This document shows, one piece after another, positions 1 through 11,189 of a DNA stretch of 64,000 nucleotides. Each line of letters begins with the position of its first letter. Position 1 is the stretch's first letter. The translations under genes and the position numbers were made by a program. The notes under the pieces were generated by a model, which made no database searches, was not told the origin of the DNA, and saw nothing but the letters and a program-made list of their open reading frames with translations. Source of the stretch: Tenebrio molitor (taxonomy: Eukaryota > Arthropoda > Insecta > Coleoptera > Tenebrionidae); the NCBI RefSeq assembly GCF_963966145.1, contig NC_091049.1:18104001-18168000 (forward strand), in the 5' to 3' direction.

Positions 1-1187
1 GATGCAACCCAAAAAACTAATTTTAATTACGATTTGCATTTGCAATCCAAGTAATTTTATGTTGCTCTGACAGTGCTTTGACATTAGTGCTAGTCTTTAT
101 TGTCACAACTTTATTGTCAACGTGGTCCCAAAATGGCTGCTGCTTTGGAGATCAAACCCCGAGTGAATCAAAAAAGCCTGGTTCCCGCCCCGCATTCGGT
201 TTTATCATTTTTAGCCCACCCCACTTTCGCAACCCCTACTTCACCAAAGTGACCAATCAGCTCGGTTCTACTTTACTTGTTACTTACGCCGATCGCGACA
301 CCTTTTCGATAGCTCTAGAACTTTTAAAATTACAGTTTCCGTTTTTCCACCATTATTTTAAATGTTTAAATTTAGACTTTTGTTAGGACCAGACCGAATG
401 TACATAATTTGTTGTTGAATTATAACTCTGAAAAAAAACACTAAATTACTGACTCTATACAATAATAAACATCAGCATCAAGAAACAAGCAGAATTAAAA
501 ATGAAACAAATTAACATTATTTTGAAACCCAGATTGGGCTTGAAATGCTGTTACGCAAGGATCATGTCATGCAACTAAATTCCGTTGATCTCCTACTTGT
601 AAAAATTCTTCTACATTGGTTTGATTCCCCAAAACTGTTTCATTCTCTCTCTCTCACTCACACCTCTGATTTCTACGACTACCTGGCTTTACCGTTACCC
701 TGTTGTCTGTGTTTTCTACCGACCCCTTTTCTACTTTGCTTTGTTACTTTTTTAAATACAAGTGCAAACGATTCTAATTGAATCGCTGATTGCAGAAAGC
801 GTACAAGCCAGTGAACAGAAATTTTGAGAGATGCAAAAATAGTTATTTTTGTATTAAGTGCGCAAAATGATTGTTTTTTGTTGTGGCATGAGAATGAGTT
901 TTTGGTCGAGACCGTCAGGTCGCGACATCAAACTCATTCGAATGCGCCAACAAAACAATCATCTTTCGCACCTGCAAGCCTCGGCCCGCAAGTCTTACTC
1001 GCACCCGCAAACAGTGATACAAATAACTTGGCTGGAAATTACTTGATATGAAATTAACATCCCTAACCCTTCTCTACTCTGTCGTAAACATTTTAGGCGC
1101 CAGTTACGAGCACCTGTGTCTTGATAACCTCAATTCTAATAAGATTTTGTACTAACCAAAATTTATTTTTTCAACAATAAATAATTA

Positions 1188-1240
1188 TTGTTGGAAAAAA
1201 TTAGAAATAGAAATAATCTATTTCTAATTTTTTCCAACAA
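1188..1240. repeat. Perfect 23-bp hairpin
   Basis: Arms 1188-1210 and 1218-1240 are exact reverse complements around a 7-base loop. It abuts the CTCG-loop hairpin at 1240-1355. Confidence 0.85.
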
Positions 1241-1355
1241 AATTTGTCATTTAAGACATGAGTAGCTTTTGTAACGAAAATTACACGAGGCGACGAAGGA
1301 GACGAGTGTAGTTTTCCAAAAACAAAAGCTACTCATGTCTTAAATGACAAATTTT
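1240..1355. repeat. CTCG-loop hairpin 1
   Basis: An outer arm of about 33 bp (1240-1272 against 1322-1354) is perfectly complementary. Inner arms at about 1275-1284 and 1304-1314 extend the stem with one mismatch. The loop (1285-1304) is a GC-rich pseudo-palindrome; its reverse complement has the form CTCG.CT..CG..CCTC, as in the other CTCG-loop hairpins of this window. Confidence 0.8.
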
Positions 1356-2102
1356 GCAGAAAATATTAGACCACGAATTGTATTCGACTTGACAATCCAC
1401 CGAGAAAACCATTTGTACCAGCAATTATTATAGTAAAGAATAATGTTAAATGTAATACTAATCATATATTTAGGGCCTTGTTTGTTACACATGTCTATCG
1501 ATTTAATATTAATTTAATATAAATTTGACATTTAATTTTGACCTAATAAATTTGACGTTTCATTTTGACATAAATTTTTTCAGTGATAAACCAAAGACAA
1601 GGTGGATCCAATGCTTTGGTTAATTTTATTGGATTTGGTTCAATCGTTAAGATTACCTATAGTATATTATTTGACGAGCTAATAATGGCTATCATAAGTT
1701 TTTTAATCACCAGAGTGGATTATAGGCATTATTCTCGAGTTAAATACATATGACGTTATATCTACGACCTACGACTTTTTTTCATAAAACACTTGGCTTA
1801 CAAAATTTTTAAGATCTGTGACTTATCATAAATCACAAGTGACTTACGAGTATAATAAGTCACGGGTGTAATTTATGACTAGCATAATGTATCTATAGTT
1901 ATAGTCTATAGTTATAGTTATTTAATGGTCGTACGAGTAGATAAAGATAATTATTTCTCGTTGAATAGTCTTATTATGATCTTGTTTGTTTGTCTTAAGT
2001 ATGAAAAATATTTTATATTAATTAATATTTATTGTTTCAGTAATGGCTCTTCTCACTGTATATTAGATTGCTGCTCATCATTTTTTTATTAATTTTTCAA
2101 TC

Positions 2103-5100
2103 ATGGCTAGTAAGGTAAGAAACTATCACCTTAATTTAGATATTTAGATATCTAGTGTATATTGCTGCTTGATTCTGTTTATGATTTCCACTATTTTGGG
2201 ATCTTAGGATTTTTTTCAAATAATAATTAAATACTTAAACAAATGTTTTACAATGGTAGGATTTTTATTGAGTCACTGAATAACATTGCCAGTGTAATAT
2301 TGTCGTTTCTATCAAAGTCCTCACTTTTTTTTTTGAAAACTAACTTAACAAATTTGTGATATCTATATTTTTGAAGTAATTTAAATTCTGAATCTTAATT
2401 TGGTAAGGATATAAATCTAATAAAAGAAGAAACCAGTTTATATTATATCTGTTGTATCACCATTTAAAAGGTATTGTTTTTATTATTAAACTGTACCATC
2501 AGAACATTTCATAGTAGATACCATTTGTTTTTAATGATAAGTCAAATTTTATATGATGATACCGCATATCTAAATTATTGAATAGTATTATATTTTTGCA
2601 AACGTAGGGAATCTCTATTCACAACCAATGAATTTATTTGATGGATATTTAGTATCACAACGTTCCCACTTGCATTTTTGTATCTATTTATGTGTTTATT
2701 TTTACAAATTCAATAAAGAACGTTTTTAAATTTGCAATTAAATTATTAAATGTTGGTCCTCCTAAATTTAAGGAATATTTAGTATTTTAATTAAAAGAAA
2801 ATGTTGCTTCTTGTAGAACACACCTGGTCTTGGGGTTGAATACGAAATTCTCGTTCCTGCATATCTCGCATTAAAGCTCAACAATGAAGATATTCAAGAC
2901 TATACAATTCAAAGCAACGTAAAGAATTTTGGGAATATGGATGACGTTGTAATAGACATATCGATGAAAGACGAGAAACAATTTGGCTTTGCCATGCAGT
3001 TGAAACATAAAGACAATGACAGCAAAAAATTATCACCTGAAAGTTTCGAGACCGCAAATGGCCCTTTCAGTCTGAAGAGATATTGTCAAGCTTTTAAAAA
3101 TCTAAATCAACGAAACAGACAGTATCAATTTATTCTCTATACAAATGCTGAATTCGATCCACAAAAAGCAACAAAAGTAACCAATTTTAACATGATCAAA
3201 GACGACCGTTGCAATGAAGATATGTTTTTTAATACCAGTTCTGAAAAAGAAAATGTATACAGATTTGAGGTCAACGATAAAACGCCAAGTGATAAAGAAA
3301 TAACGAAATCGGACTACAAAAAGTTTTTTTCTACTAGAGTTTGGAAAACTTCAACATTGTAATACTAATTTGAGTTAGGAAAAGTGAAAAATTTCCTACT
3401 ATGGGCGGAAATAATATTTCAACACTAAAAGTTCAATTTTGGTCGTCTCCTGGGATACGTAACGTAAAAACTAGTATTTAATTGAGACAAAAGCTTAAAC
3501 GCCTTCACAATTTTTCATTAATAAATTGTTTCTCTATGGTAACGAAAGCAGAACAATTTTGATTTCGCTTTTTAATTTAGAAATAATTAATAGTATATTA
3601 AAAATATCCAAATTTTATGTATTTTCCAAACTCCAGTAGAAAAAATCATGTGTGCAATTCGTAGGAAAAGTGTTTTTTCCGTACTCGACGCGTTTTTAAT
3701 CTCGACTTCGTCTCGATTAAAAATCCCGCATCTCGTAAGGAAAAAAATCACTTTTCCTAACTTATTGCACAAATAGCTATTCTCACGATTTACGATTTTC
3801 GTTTGTCAAAAGAATTTTGAAGATCTCGAACGAGCAGTAATTAAGATTTTGGGAAACGAAACCGCAGCCATGAATTACACGAACCTTTTCAGAAAATGGC
3901 ATCAGGGCAGATTCACAAATAAAACTATAAATAAAGCGACTGTAAATCTTCATCTTATTGATATTTTTCTGTCTCCATTCGTTAGTTCTAATAGTTATCT
4001 TCTCACTGATGAATATGAAGAGGGGAACTTATTTCAAAGAGTTGTTCAAGATTTTGATATAGTTCTAATAAATGATTCATTAAAAAATTATGCTGACAGT
4101 ATGACAGAAATTTCTGAAGAAGTTATGAAAAAGTATAAAACTTTCGGAAAAGATGCCAACGTTTCAACCGACGAATGCATCCTGCGTGTAGCTAAAGAAA
4201 ATAAAATAATTAAAAAAAGCGTTACAAGCTTGGAACCAGACGTGAAATTAAAAGTATTGCAGTATTTTTTCGAAAAACAACTCGTTATCGATTTCAACAT
4301 CATTTCAGAAAAATGTATTTATAAAATAATGGAACTCCATCAACTAAGAGGGAAGATAAAATTTATTTTGATCGGTCACGGAATTCAGTGTGAAAAATTG
4401 TCAAGATTTAAAATTTTTGAAAATTTGAACAACTTATCAATTAATGAAACATTGTACAGAAATGTTATCCAAGAATGTCTTTTATCTCTACAGGGCAGGA
4501 AAGAAATGACTCTAGAAAAATTGATCGAATCGATTGAAAATATTTGTGAATATGTTGGAGCAAAAGAACTACTTCAAATGTTGAAGGGCAATTTTTTAGT
4601 TGGGCAAGAAACAGAATTTCTTCCATCATATTACATAGACAGAAAAGTTTCATTTGAAGTTTTAGAAGCAGACCAAATTTTTGATCATACATTTTTAAAG
4701 GAAAATCTAGTTGTTATTAATTTCGACGGAAAATTAGATTTGGTTCGAAATAAGTTACGTAAATGTAATATCAACGTCATGAGTATTGAACACTATTTAA
4801 AATTGACAAAAGTCAGCAAGGAATCAGTCATTATATCAACAAATGAACAATATTCTGTTGAATTACTTGGAGACATTTCTAAGAAAAATCGTAAGAGTTC
4901 AATAGTGTGTTTAAGATTGTTGGACGAGGATAGTTTGTCAGTAGTGATGAGTACACATAGCCTACCTACAAATCTTTCTTGGAGAAGAATATCTATTAAA
5001 GAAAACCAAATCTACGACCATTTAACTAGACCCATCAATATTTTATGCGCCGATCCTGGAATGGGCAAGTCGACAATGTTGAAGAAATTAAGAAAGGAAT

Positions 5101-7809
5101 GTGATTCAAAGTTTTGGATAACCGCAATAGATCTCAAAACACATAATGAATTCTTGAAAACAAAACATGACATCGATGACCTTTTAAACTATTTATTGGG
5201 AGGAAACCAAGTTAACTTTTCGGATCAGATCAGAAATATTTTTCGGTCCAAGAAAAAGGTGGTTTTCTTCTTTGACGGCCTCGATGAAATTGAAACCCAA
5301 TATACTGACAATGTTTTGAATTACGTTAAAGAATTATCCGCGAAAGGGTATCACATTTGGCTTTCTTCCAGAAAAAATTTAAAAGACAAACTAAAAGATC
5401 ATTTCGGTGAATTTATCATGGACATGGAGGAAGTTAACGAAGTACAACAAAAATCCTATATAACGAATCGTTTGGAGACAACATATGAATATGAAGAAAT
5501 AAAAAACTTGATCAACAAAATTTTTAATAGCACTGATATCATCAACAATTGTCAAGTCTTGGGCATACCTCTACAGCTAGCTCTACATTATAACACAAAC
5601 ATTCCTTGACGATAGAGAATTGTACGATAATATCACAGAAAATATTTTCGTTTTGACAAAGATGTACAATTTATTTTTCCGGGGAAAATTCAAACACAAT
5701 CGTGATAAAGAACAGTCGAACAATCCACATTTAGACTTAACAGACATGGAAGACTGTCTAGAAAAATATGAACTCCTTGCTGTCCATTCTATGTTCGACG
5801 ACAACGTCTTTCAAAAGCTGAATGTTGACATGAGACGCACTCGTCGCTTTTTACACGAATTCAAAACAAATAAGGACATTTTGGGAATTGTCACGAAAGT
5901 AAACACTGAAGGAAAAGCCGAGTTTGAACACTACACATACGGGGAGTACTTTGCTGCCTACTTTTTCGCAAATAACTTCGATAAGGCTCGAATTATTCAA
6001 AAGGAACTCTTTTCTAATAGATACAAAAATTTGATGATGATTTTTAATGTTATTCTTGCTGAAGAAAGTCCTATACATTTGGCCCTGATCTACCAAAACA
6101 TGGATCAATTTGCAAAACATGTTAAAAACAAAAATATGTACGACAAAGGAGGGCGGAATCCTCTACATATTGTGGCATGTAGTGAGCCAAGATTCAATAG
6201 TTTAACTCTATTTTCTTCTCAGTTTTCAGTAAAAATTGAAGATTATTTGAAAAATATCCGTATTTTAGAAAAATTAGCCCATTCCAGCAACAATAAATCT
6301 GACACATTATTCCAATGGACCCCTCTAGAATACGCTCTCGAAAATAATTATCTTGCTGCTGCAGAAGTGATCTTAAAAAGATGTGGATGTTCGATGGAGT
6401 TATTTAAATATACTAAGAATTATCAGAACAATTCGGAATTTATCCATTTCTGCTTGACGCATGGCTGTACAATTTTATTGTCTTCAATAGTCAACGATAG
6501 CATAGCCACCAAAAATATGATTGAAGAAAACTCTTGGAACTTTATTGAACACACCATACTAAACTGTTATTTTGAAGAAAGTGGAACTTTATGTTATTTA
6601 ATCGACACTTTTGGTGCTTCACACCGGTTTATCAAAGTTAACAAAGGCATTGACGTGAATTACACAAACAAAGAAGGTCTGACCGCTCTGCATTTGGCTG
6701 TCAAACACAAAAAGAGGTATGCCGTGAAATTATTGATCGAGAAAGGCGCTTCTGTTAATTTTGTAACAGTCGGTAATCAAACTCCGTTACATTTAGCAGT
6801 TAGCAATAGAGACACGGAAATAACTAAATTGCTGATTCAGAATGGAGCATCTATTAACGCTGCTACAAGTCTAAATCAAACTCCATTATATTTGGCTATT
6901 GAGAATGGCGATGTGATAACAGCAAAATTATTAATCGATAGAGGTGCATTTATTAATGCCGTTACAAGTGGTAATGTAACTCCGCTACACTTGGTTGTTG
7001 CAAATGGGAATGTAGAAATAGCAAAATTATTGATCAATAAAGGGGCTTCAATTGATGCAGTTACAAGAAATAATAAAACTCCATTGCATTGGGCTGCTTA
7101 CAATAAAAAAATGGAAGCGGCAGAATTTTTAATCAAAAAAGGGGCATCTGTTAATGCTACTACAAAGGATAATGAAACTCCGTTACATTTAGCTGTCATG
7201 GACGGGGATGTAGACATGGTTAAATTATTAATCAAGAAAGGAGCTTTTGTTAATGTCGCTACAAATGACAATGAAACACCGTTATATTTGGCTGTTAACA
7301 ATGAAAATACGGAAATAGTAGAATTATTAATTGGAAAGGGAGCTTGTGTTAATGCCGTTACACATAGGAGTGAAACTGCATTACATTACGCTGCTTGCAA
7401 TGGAAATTTGTATGTGGTAGAATTATTAATCGAGCATGGAGCATGGGTTGATGCTATTACAAAGAGTAAAAAGACTCCGTTACATTTCGCAGCTTACAAT
7501 GGAAATATGAAAACGGCTAAGTTATTAATCGAAAAAGGGGCATCTGTTGATGCTGTTACAAACAGTCATAAAACTCCGTTGCACTGGGCTGCTTACAGTG
7601 GAAAGACAGAAACAGCCGAATTATTAATCAAAAAAGGGGCTTCTGTGAATGCCGTTACAAGTGATAATAAAACTCCCTTACATTTCGCTATTGACAATGG
7701 AAACGTGGAAACAGCCACACTATTAATTGAGAGAGGAGCATCTGTTGATGCAGAGACAAATGGTGATCTTGCAAAAATCAAAATAAATCATGGAAAAAAC
7801 CCTTTGTAG
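2103..7809 (+). CDS. NLR-like protein: PD-(D/E)XK-like domain, NACHT ATPase, ankyrin repeats
   Basis: Proposed exons are 2103-2114 (M-A-S-K, then GTAAGA), 2817-3338 (after TTGTAG) and 3777-7809 (after AAATAG); all joins are phase 0. The product would be about 1,520 aa once one frameshift near 5600 is bridged. Residues 5-180 look like a restriction-endonuclease-like domain: a GVEYE helix (E12/E14), then DDVVID (D47) and QLKHK (Q65-x-K67), which is the D...QxK spacing of PD-(D/E)XK nucleases. Walker A (DPGMGKST) is at 5052-5075, Walker B (VVFFFDGLDEI) at about 5259-5291, and a WLSSRK sensor-like motif near 5358. Eleven canonical 33-residue ankyrin repeats plus a partial one follow. The family role is probably intracellular sensing; the nuclease activity and immune function are inference. 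The terminal stop is at 7807-7809. A GTAAGC donor-like site at 7869 and a TTTCAG near 7984 suggest a 3'UTR intron, and AATAAA occurs at about 8632. The start ATG is chosen because only it splices in phase. Either a functional gene with an assembly error or a recent pseudogene fits. Confidence 0.72.
3339..3776 (+). other. Insertion-like intron inside the NLR-like gene
   Basis: The coding frame closes shortly after 3338 and reopens at 3777, where the sequence reads LFSRFTIFVCQKN and runs straight into the NACHT part. Between them lie two interleaved inverted repeats: 3331-3348 with 3622-3640, and the hairpin 3650-3771. Splicing AGA|GTTTGG (3338/3339) to AAATAG|CTA (3776/3777) keeps the frame. 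The donor is poor (GTTTGG), so the block could instead be an unspliced insertion that breaks the gene. Confidence 0.5.
3650..3771. repeat. CTCG-loop hairpin 2
   Basis: Arms of about 22 bp (3651-3672 against 3748-3771), with an inner stem formed by a TTTTTAATCTCG / CGATTAAAAA pair. The centre contains CTCGACTTCGTCTCG. Its right arm ends four bases before the AG used as splice acceptor of the NACHT exon. Confidence 0.7.
5596..5612 (+). other. Frameshift within the NACHT region
   Basis: Frame 0 reads ...QLALHYNTNIP and stops at TGA (5607-5609). The next frame (+1) is already open from 5581 and continues ...TFLDDRELYDN into the winged-helix/ankyrin half. The family-like continuation (ALHYNTNI joined to FLDDREL) crosses frames, so one extra base or a two-base loss lies around 5597-5607. 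The local context is CCT TGA C. Confidence 0.8.
6640..7779 (+). repeat. Ankyrin-repeat array, 99-bp period
   Basis: Eleven full repeats of the pattern N-A-V-T-x-x-N-x-T-P-L-H-x-A ... L-L-I-x-K-G-A-S, then a truncated twelfth. Period is 33 codons with no indels between units. Repeats 9-11 (about 7444-7740) are the most alike. Open frames on the opposite strand here are shadows of the repeat. Confidence 0.95.
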
Positions 7810-9392
7810 TCCGCTGTAAAAATTAACTACCTGCAAGAAGATGTGTTGTCACGGCGGGCACATAATAGGTAAGCCAACAACTAAGTTATGAAAAATGAGA
7901 GTATGATTAAGGGGGCTTGTTTGAAGAATTTTCGTAAGGTTTTGGTTGAAGTGAAAAACTGATGATTCTGTTTGAATTTTTCAGATCAACATTATCGGAG
8001 TTTGGAAAACTTACACTAAAGAAAAATGAAAATTTAGATATTCCAGTGCAGAAGGAAAAATGTGCTCTTATGTAATATTTTCAATCTTGGGTTGTTTCAT
8101 CAATCTGCTTTATAAATGCGTTGCACGATGTAAAGGGCATAATGTCATGGACTGGAACTGGGTAGAAATACATATTGCCTAGCTGGGTAACTTTTATTTG
8201 TACTTCCTGCTGTAACGAAAAGTTTTCACTTGGGGCCACTCTTGTTATCTAGGCACACCTATAATTTTTACATTTCATATTTTTCTTTGCACGTAATCTT
8301 CTTTTTTATTAAACATGCACAAACATTTTACATGATTTCAAGTTTGGCTCCGTCATTTTCCACATTAAATTTAATTATTTACTCTCGTAGGACAACCCTG
8401 GTCAACGAGAACCTCATTCCAGCAAATCTATCATCAAAACAAAGAAACCCAAAAAGTTTGTTGGTAATGGAAATGTCAACGGAAAATCCCATAACAAAAG
8501 GATAAATTAAAAGACTCTTTAAAAATATGAAGATACGGCGACTTTTCTCTTAAAGAATTCCACAAAGCTTTTAAAAAGTTTAAGTGAAAAAACAAAGAAT
8601 ATCGGTCAATTATCTAAAAGAAATCAATGTAAATAAAAATTATTTATTGCTTTACTGTTAGCTCTCTAAGTTCGTATATTTTATTTAGCGATTACTTTCT
8701 GTTATTTGTTATGTCTCTGTTTTACTTTTTTTTCATTTCTATTTTATAAAACTCTTACTCGTTTTTCGTTTTATATCCACTACACATTCTATTGTATTAA
8801 TCTTTGCTTTTGTAAAAATTACAGAATTACTACAAGATACGTATATCTACCGTGCGATCCAAAAGTCTTTCTATCAAGTGGGTCATGACAGTGGAAACGA
8901 ATGGCGTTGGGCTGCAGCATGTTTGGCGTATATTTAAATGAAAATTAAAAATATGTTTTATTAGTCTGTCCATATCCTTTGATGTTTTTAATTTCACATT
9001 TTTTTATTTTATGTACGAAAATGTATGTGCCAACTATGTGGGTGGAATAGAGTTGACATTTGTATGACATTTCATATGCGTGCATTTGTTTTTTTTTTAA
9101 ACCATTGCACATTGTCAACTCTATCCTACCCACACAGTGCCACATAAATTTTCGTACATAGTTGCCATATTTATTCACAAATATTTTGAATCACCCAATA
9201 TGTGTACGATTAAGCTAAGGCAGACATTCTTGCATAGCACCCTTGATTTGTTTTGTTGTTGATAACTTTGTATAGTATAATATTATGTCATTTGTGTTGC
9301 AATAAACTAAATATTTTATTCAAAATTATTTATTTTTAATTCATTACAAAAAGATACAAGTAAATTAACACCAATAAAAGTTTTATCAAATA
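7810..9392. other. Intergenic, with 3'UTR of the NLR-like gene
   Basis: No gene recognised. The open frames at 8230-8505 and 8706-8888 (+) show no domain. AATAAA near 8632 and again near 9301 are possible plus-strand poly(A) signals. A TIR element copy occupies about 9010-9200. TTTATT at 9315-9320 and 9329-9334 are minus-strand poly(A) signals for the LRR gene. Confidence 0.6.
9010..9200. mobile_element. TIR element, family A (degraded copy)
   Basis: Inverted arms at about 9010-9062 and 9113-9161 contain TACGAAAATGTATGTG and its complement. The right end (9181-9200) reads TTTGAATCACCCAATA, matching the intact copy at 34369-34652. The left terminus is eroded. Confidence 0.75.
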
Positions 9393-10919
9393 TTAATTGT
9401 CATCATGAGTACAAAGAATTTTATTAACAAGATGTTTTTTCAAGTATCTTATGTTATTTGTTAGAACACTGTCGTTACTATTTAATTTCTCGCATTTCCA
9501 AATTAACGGGTCTATTTCTATTTGTAGTTTTTCATTACTGTTTAAAACACTCTTCAGATCGTCCCAGCTGATTTTATTATTACCAATAACAATGTTACCA
9601 GATTTCAAATCCATTAGGCTTGGAGGTTTTAAAACCTTCAACTTATTGTTCCACAGATTAATTTGGCCTAACCTAACCGCACCATTAAAAGTATTTGGTT
9701 CTATAACTTCAATTTGGTTGTGAGCTAAATTTAATTGAGATAAATTTGTACAATTTACAAAAGAATTTTCGTGCAAGACTGTTATATTATTATGTTCTAA
9801 AACTAATACTCGCAACTCTGTTAACCCCCAAAACGATTCAGAACTGATATTATTGATTTTATTAAAAGAGAGATTTAAAAACTGAAGCTTTTTAACTTGT
9901 CCAGAAAATGTACTTTTAACGGAATTAATAGAATTCTCCATCAGGTATAAATATACAACATTATCAGGTATTTCAACTTCAGTGATTTTATTTCCACGCA
10001 TAAAAACGAAATAGCAATTCAACTTGTTCCAATTTTTCACCGAACTGATTTTATTCCAGTCCAAAAGAGTCCGAGTTAAGTTGGGAAATTTAGCAAAATC
10101 TACTGTTTCAAATTGCCCTTGCGTTATTTTAATCATGTCCATAAAAGAACCGGATAAATCAAGATCAAAAGTTTTTAAATTAGTACCTATGTCAAGAAAG
10201 GTTTTCAGGGAAGGCAAGTTAATATCCGAAGGAAATTCTTTTAGAGGATTATGGGATATCCACAAACTCTCTAGTTTTCTAAAGTCCTTAAATAAATTCT
10301 TGTGCAAAAAGGTTATATTATTGTTGTTCAAATATAAATCTGTTAAACTAACAAGACCCAAGAAGCTGTTTTCTTCAATTTCGCTGATTAAATTACGAGA
10401 AACATCTAAAGATAATAGCGTTTCTAAATTATTAAAGACGCCGTTTGATATTTTTACTAATTTATTAGCAGCGAGATCTAATTCGTCTAAAACAACCAAA
10501 CCGTTAAAAGCACCGGGTGACACTTCTTCAATTCCCAAAGAAACCAAATACAGAGTTCTGAGATGGGTAAAATTTGATAAAAACGAATGTGCTGATAACT
10601 TCTGTATAGTGGAGTTGACTATGAATAAATCTTGCTTGTATGGTCTCTCTTCATAGTGGTAGTCGAGTGGAGTGTCTGAAGATACATTCGAACACGTAAT
10701 TCGAATGTCTTGGCTTTTTCCACTGGCAAATGGGTCTAAACTTCTTTCATTCCTTTCTTTGAAAAGCGAATTTGTTTTCGGCCTAATTTCTTCAGAACGT
10801 GTGTGTCTTGAGAATGGATAAATGGTGTAGTCGTGTGTCCATTGAACACAAAAGGAAGATGCGGTAACAACAAAAACAAGTGAAATGACAAATAAACACG
10901 CACAAGTCACTTTTAACAT
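9393..10919 (-). CDS. Secreted leucine-rich-repeat protein, single exon
   Basis: About 508 aa from the ATG at 10917-10919. That start is preferred over the one 25 codons upstream because it is followed directly by a signal peptide (LKVTCACLFVISLVFVVTA). A cysteine-containing N-terminal region is followed by about a dozen 24-residue LRRs of the form L.xL.L..N.I..., for example LTDLYLNNNNITFLHKN and LSQLNLAHNQIEVIEPN. A short cap holding two Cys (WKCEKL ... ILCTHDDN) ends it. There is no C-terminal transmembrane segment or GPI-type tail, so it is probably secreted or held at the surface by a partner. NxS/T sites are frequent. Insect LRR proteins of this kind act in adhesion, axon guidance or recognition; which one applies here cannot be told. 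Two minus-strand poly(A) signals lie 60-80 bases past the stop. Confidence 0.85.
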   Translation of the reverse strand: MLKVTCACLFVISLVFVVTASSFCVQWTHDYTIYPFSRHTRSEEIRPKTNSLFKERNERSLDPFASGKSQDIRITCSNVSSDTPLDYHYEERPYKQDLFIVNSTIQKLSAHSFLSNFTHLRTLYLVSLGIEEVSPGAFNGLVVLDELDLAANKLVKISNGVFNNLETLLSLDVSRNLISEIEENSFLGLVSLTDLYLNNNNITFLHKNLFKDFRKLESLWISHNPLKEFPSDINLPSLKTFLDIGTNLKTFDLDLSGSFMDMIKITQGQFETVDFAKFPNLTRTLLDWNKISSVKNWNKLNCYFVFMRGNKITEVEIPDNVVYLYLMENSINSVKSTFSGQVKKLQFLNLSFNKINNISSESFWGLTELRVLVLEHNNITVLHENSFVNCTNLSQLNLAHNQIEVIEPNTFNGAVRLGQINLWNNKLKVLKPPSLMDLKSGNIVIGNNKISWDDLKSVLNSNEKLQIEIDPLIWKCEKLNSNDSVLTNNIRYLKKHLVNKILCTHDDN

Positions 10920-10994
10920 TTTTACCAAAAATAAAGAACCGGGAATTATGGTATCTTGCAGTTGAAACCAGCTGATGAAATCGGCGGTCAACAA

Positions 10995-11189
10995 GTGAAA
11001 CTGATTACTAATTAAGAGTATTAATTAATACAGATATGTAACTTAATAAATAAAATTTTAATTATTGTTGTGACTGTTGAGATAAGAAGGATCTGCTTAC
11101 TAGTTTCTTTGAACTGTAACGAAAAAACTGACATAATCACCAGGATTTGGGACAAATACGTTTTTAGTAGCTGATAAATGGTATATAAC
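10995..11189. promoter_or_regulatory. Upstream region of the LRR gene
   Basis: AT-rich sequence upstream of the minus-strand LRR gene. I see no clear TATA box or initiator; it presumably carries the promoter by position only. Confidence 0.3.

Larger units (their letters stand above)
1..2040. other. Left-edge non-coding DNA
   Basis: No recognisable gene. Open frames at 78-386, 545-781 and 824-1051 (+) have no domain, signal peptide or splice context that I recognise. The stretch holds two adjacent hairpins (1188-1240 and 1240-1355). A polypyrimidine/CAG acceptor-like site ends at 2040 and may begin the last 5'UTR exon of the NLR-like gene. A seven-codon upstream frame starts at 2043. Confidence 0.6.

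Noticed and set aside
78..1051. Three plus-strand open frames near the left edge
   Set aside because: No domain, no splice context, low-complexity composition; consistent with chance.
5600..5612. Programmed +1 frameshift as the main explanation
   Set aside because: The CCT TGA C context is suggestive but short. Assembly error or a null allele is simpler, so it is kept only as an alternative.
7098..7781. Minus-strand open frames within the ankyrin region
   Set aside because: They are periodic shadows of the 99-bp repeats on the plus strand.
9451..10656. Plus-strand frames opposite the LRR gene, including one of 210 codons
   Set aside because: Antisense to a complete LRR protein; repeated leucine codons read backwards, no domain.
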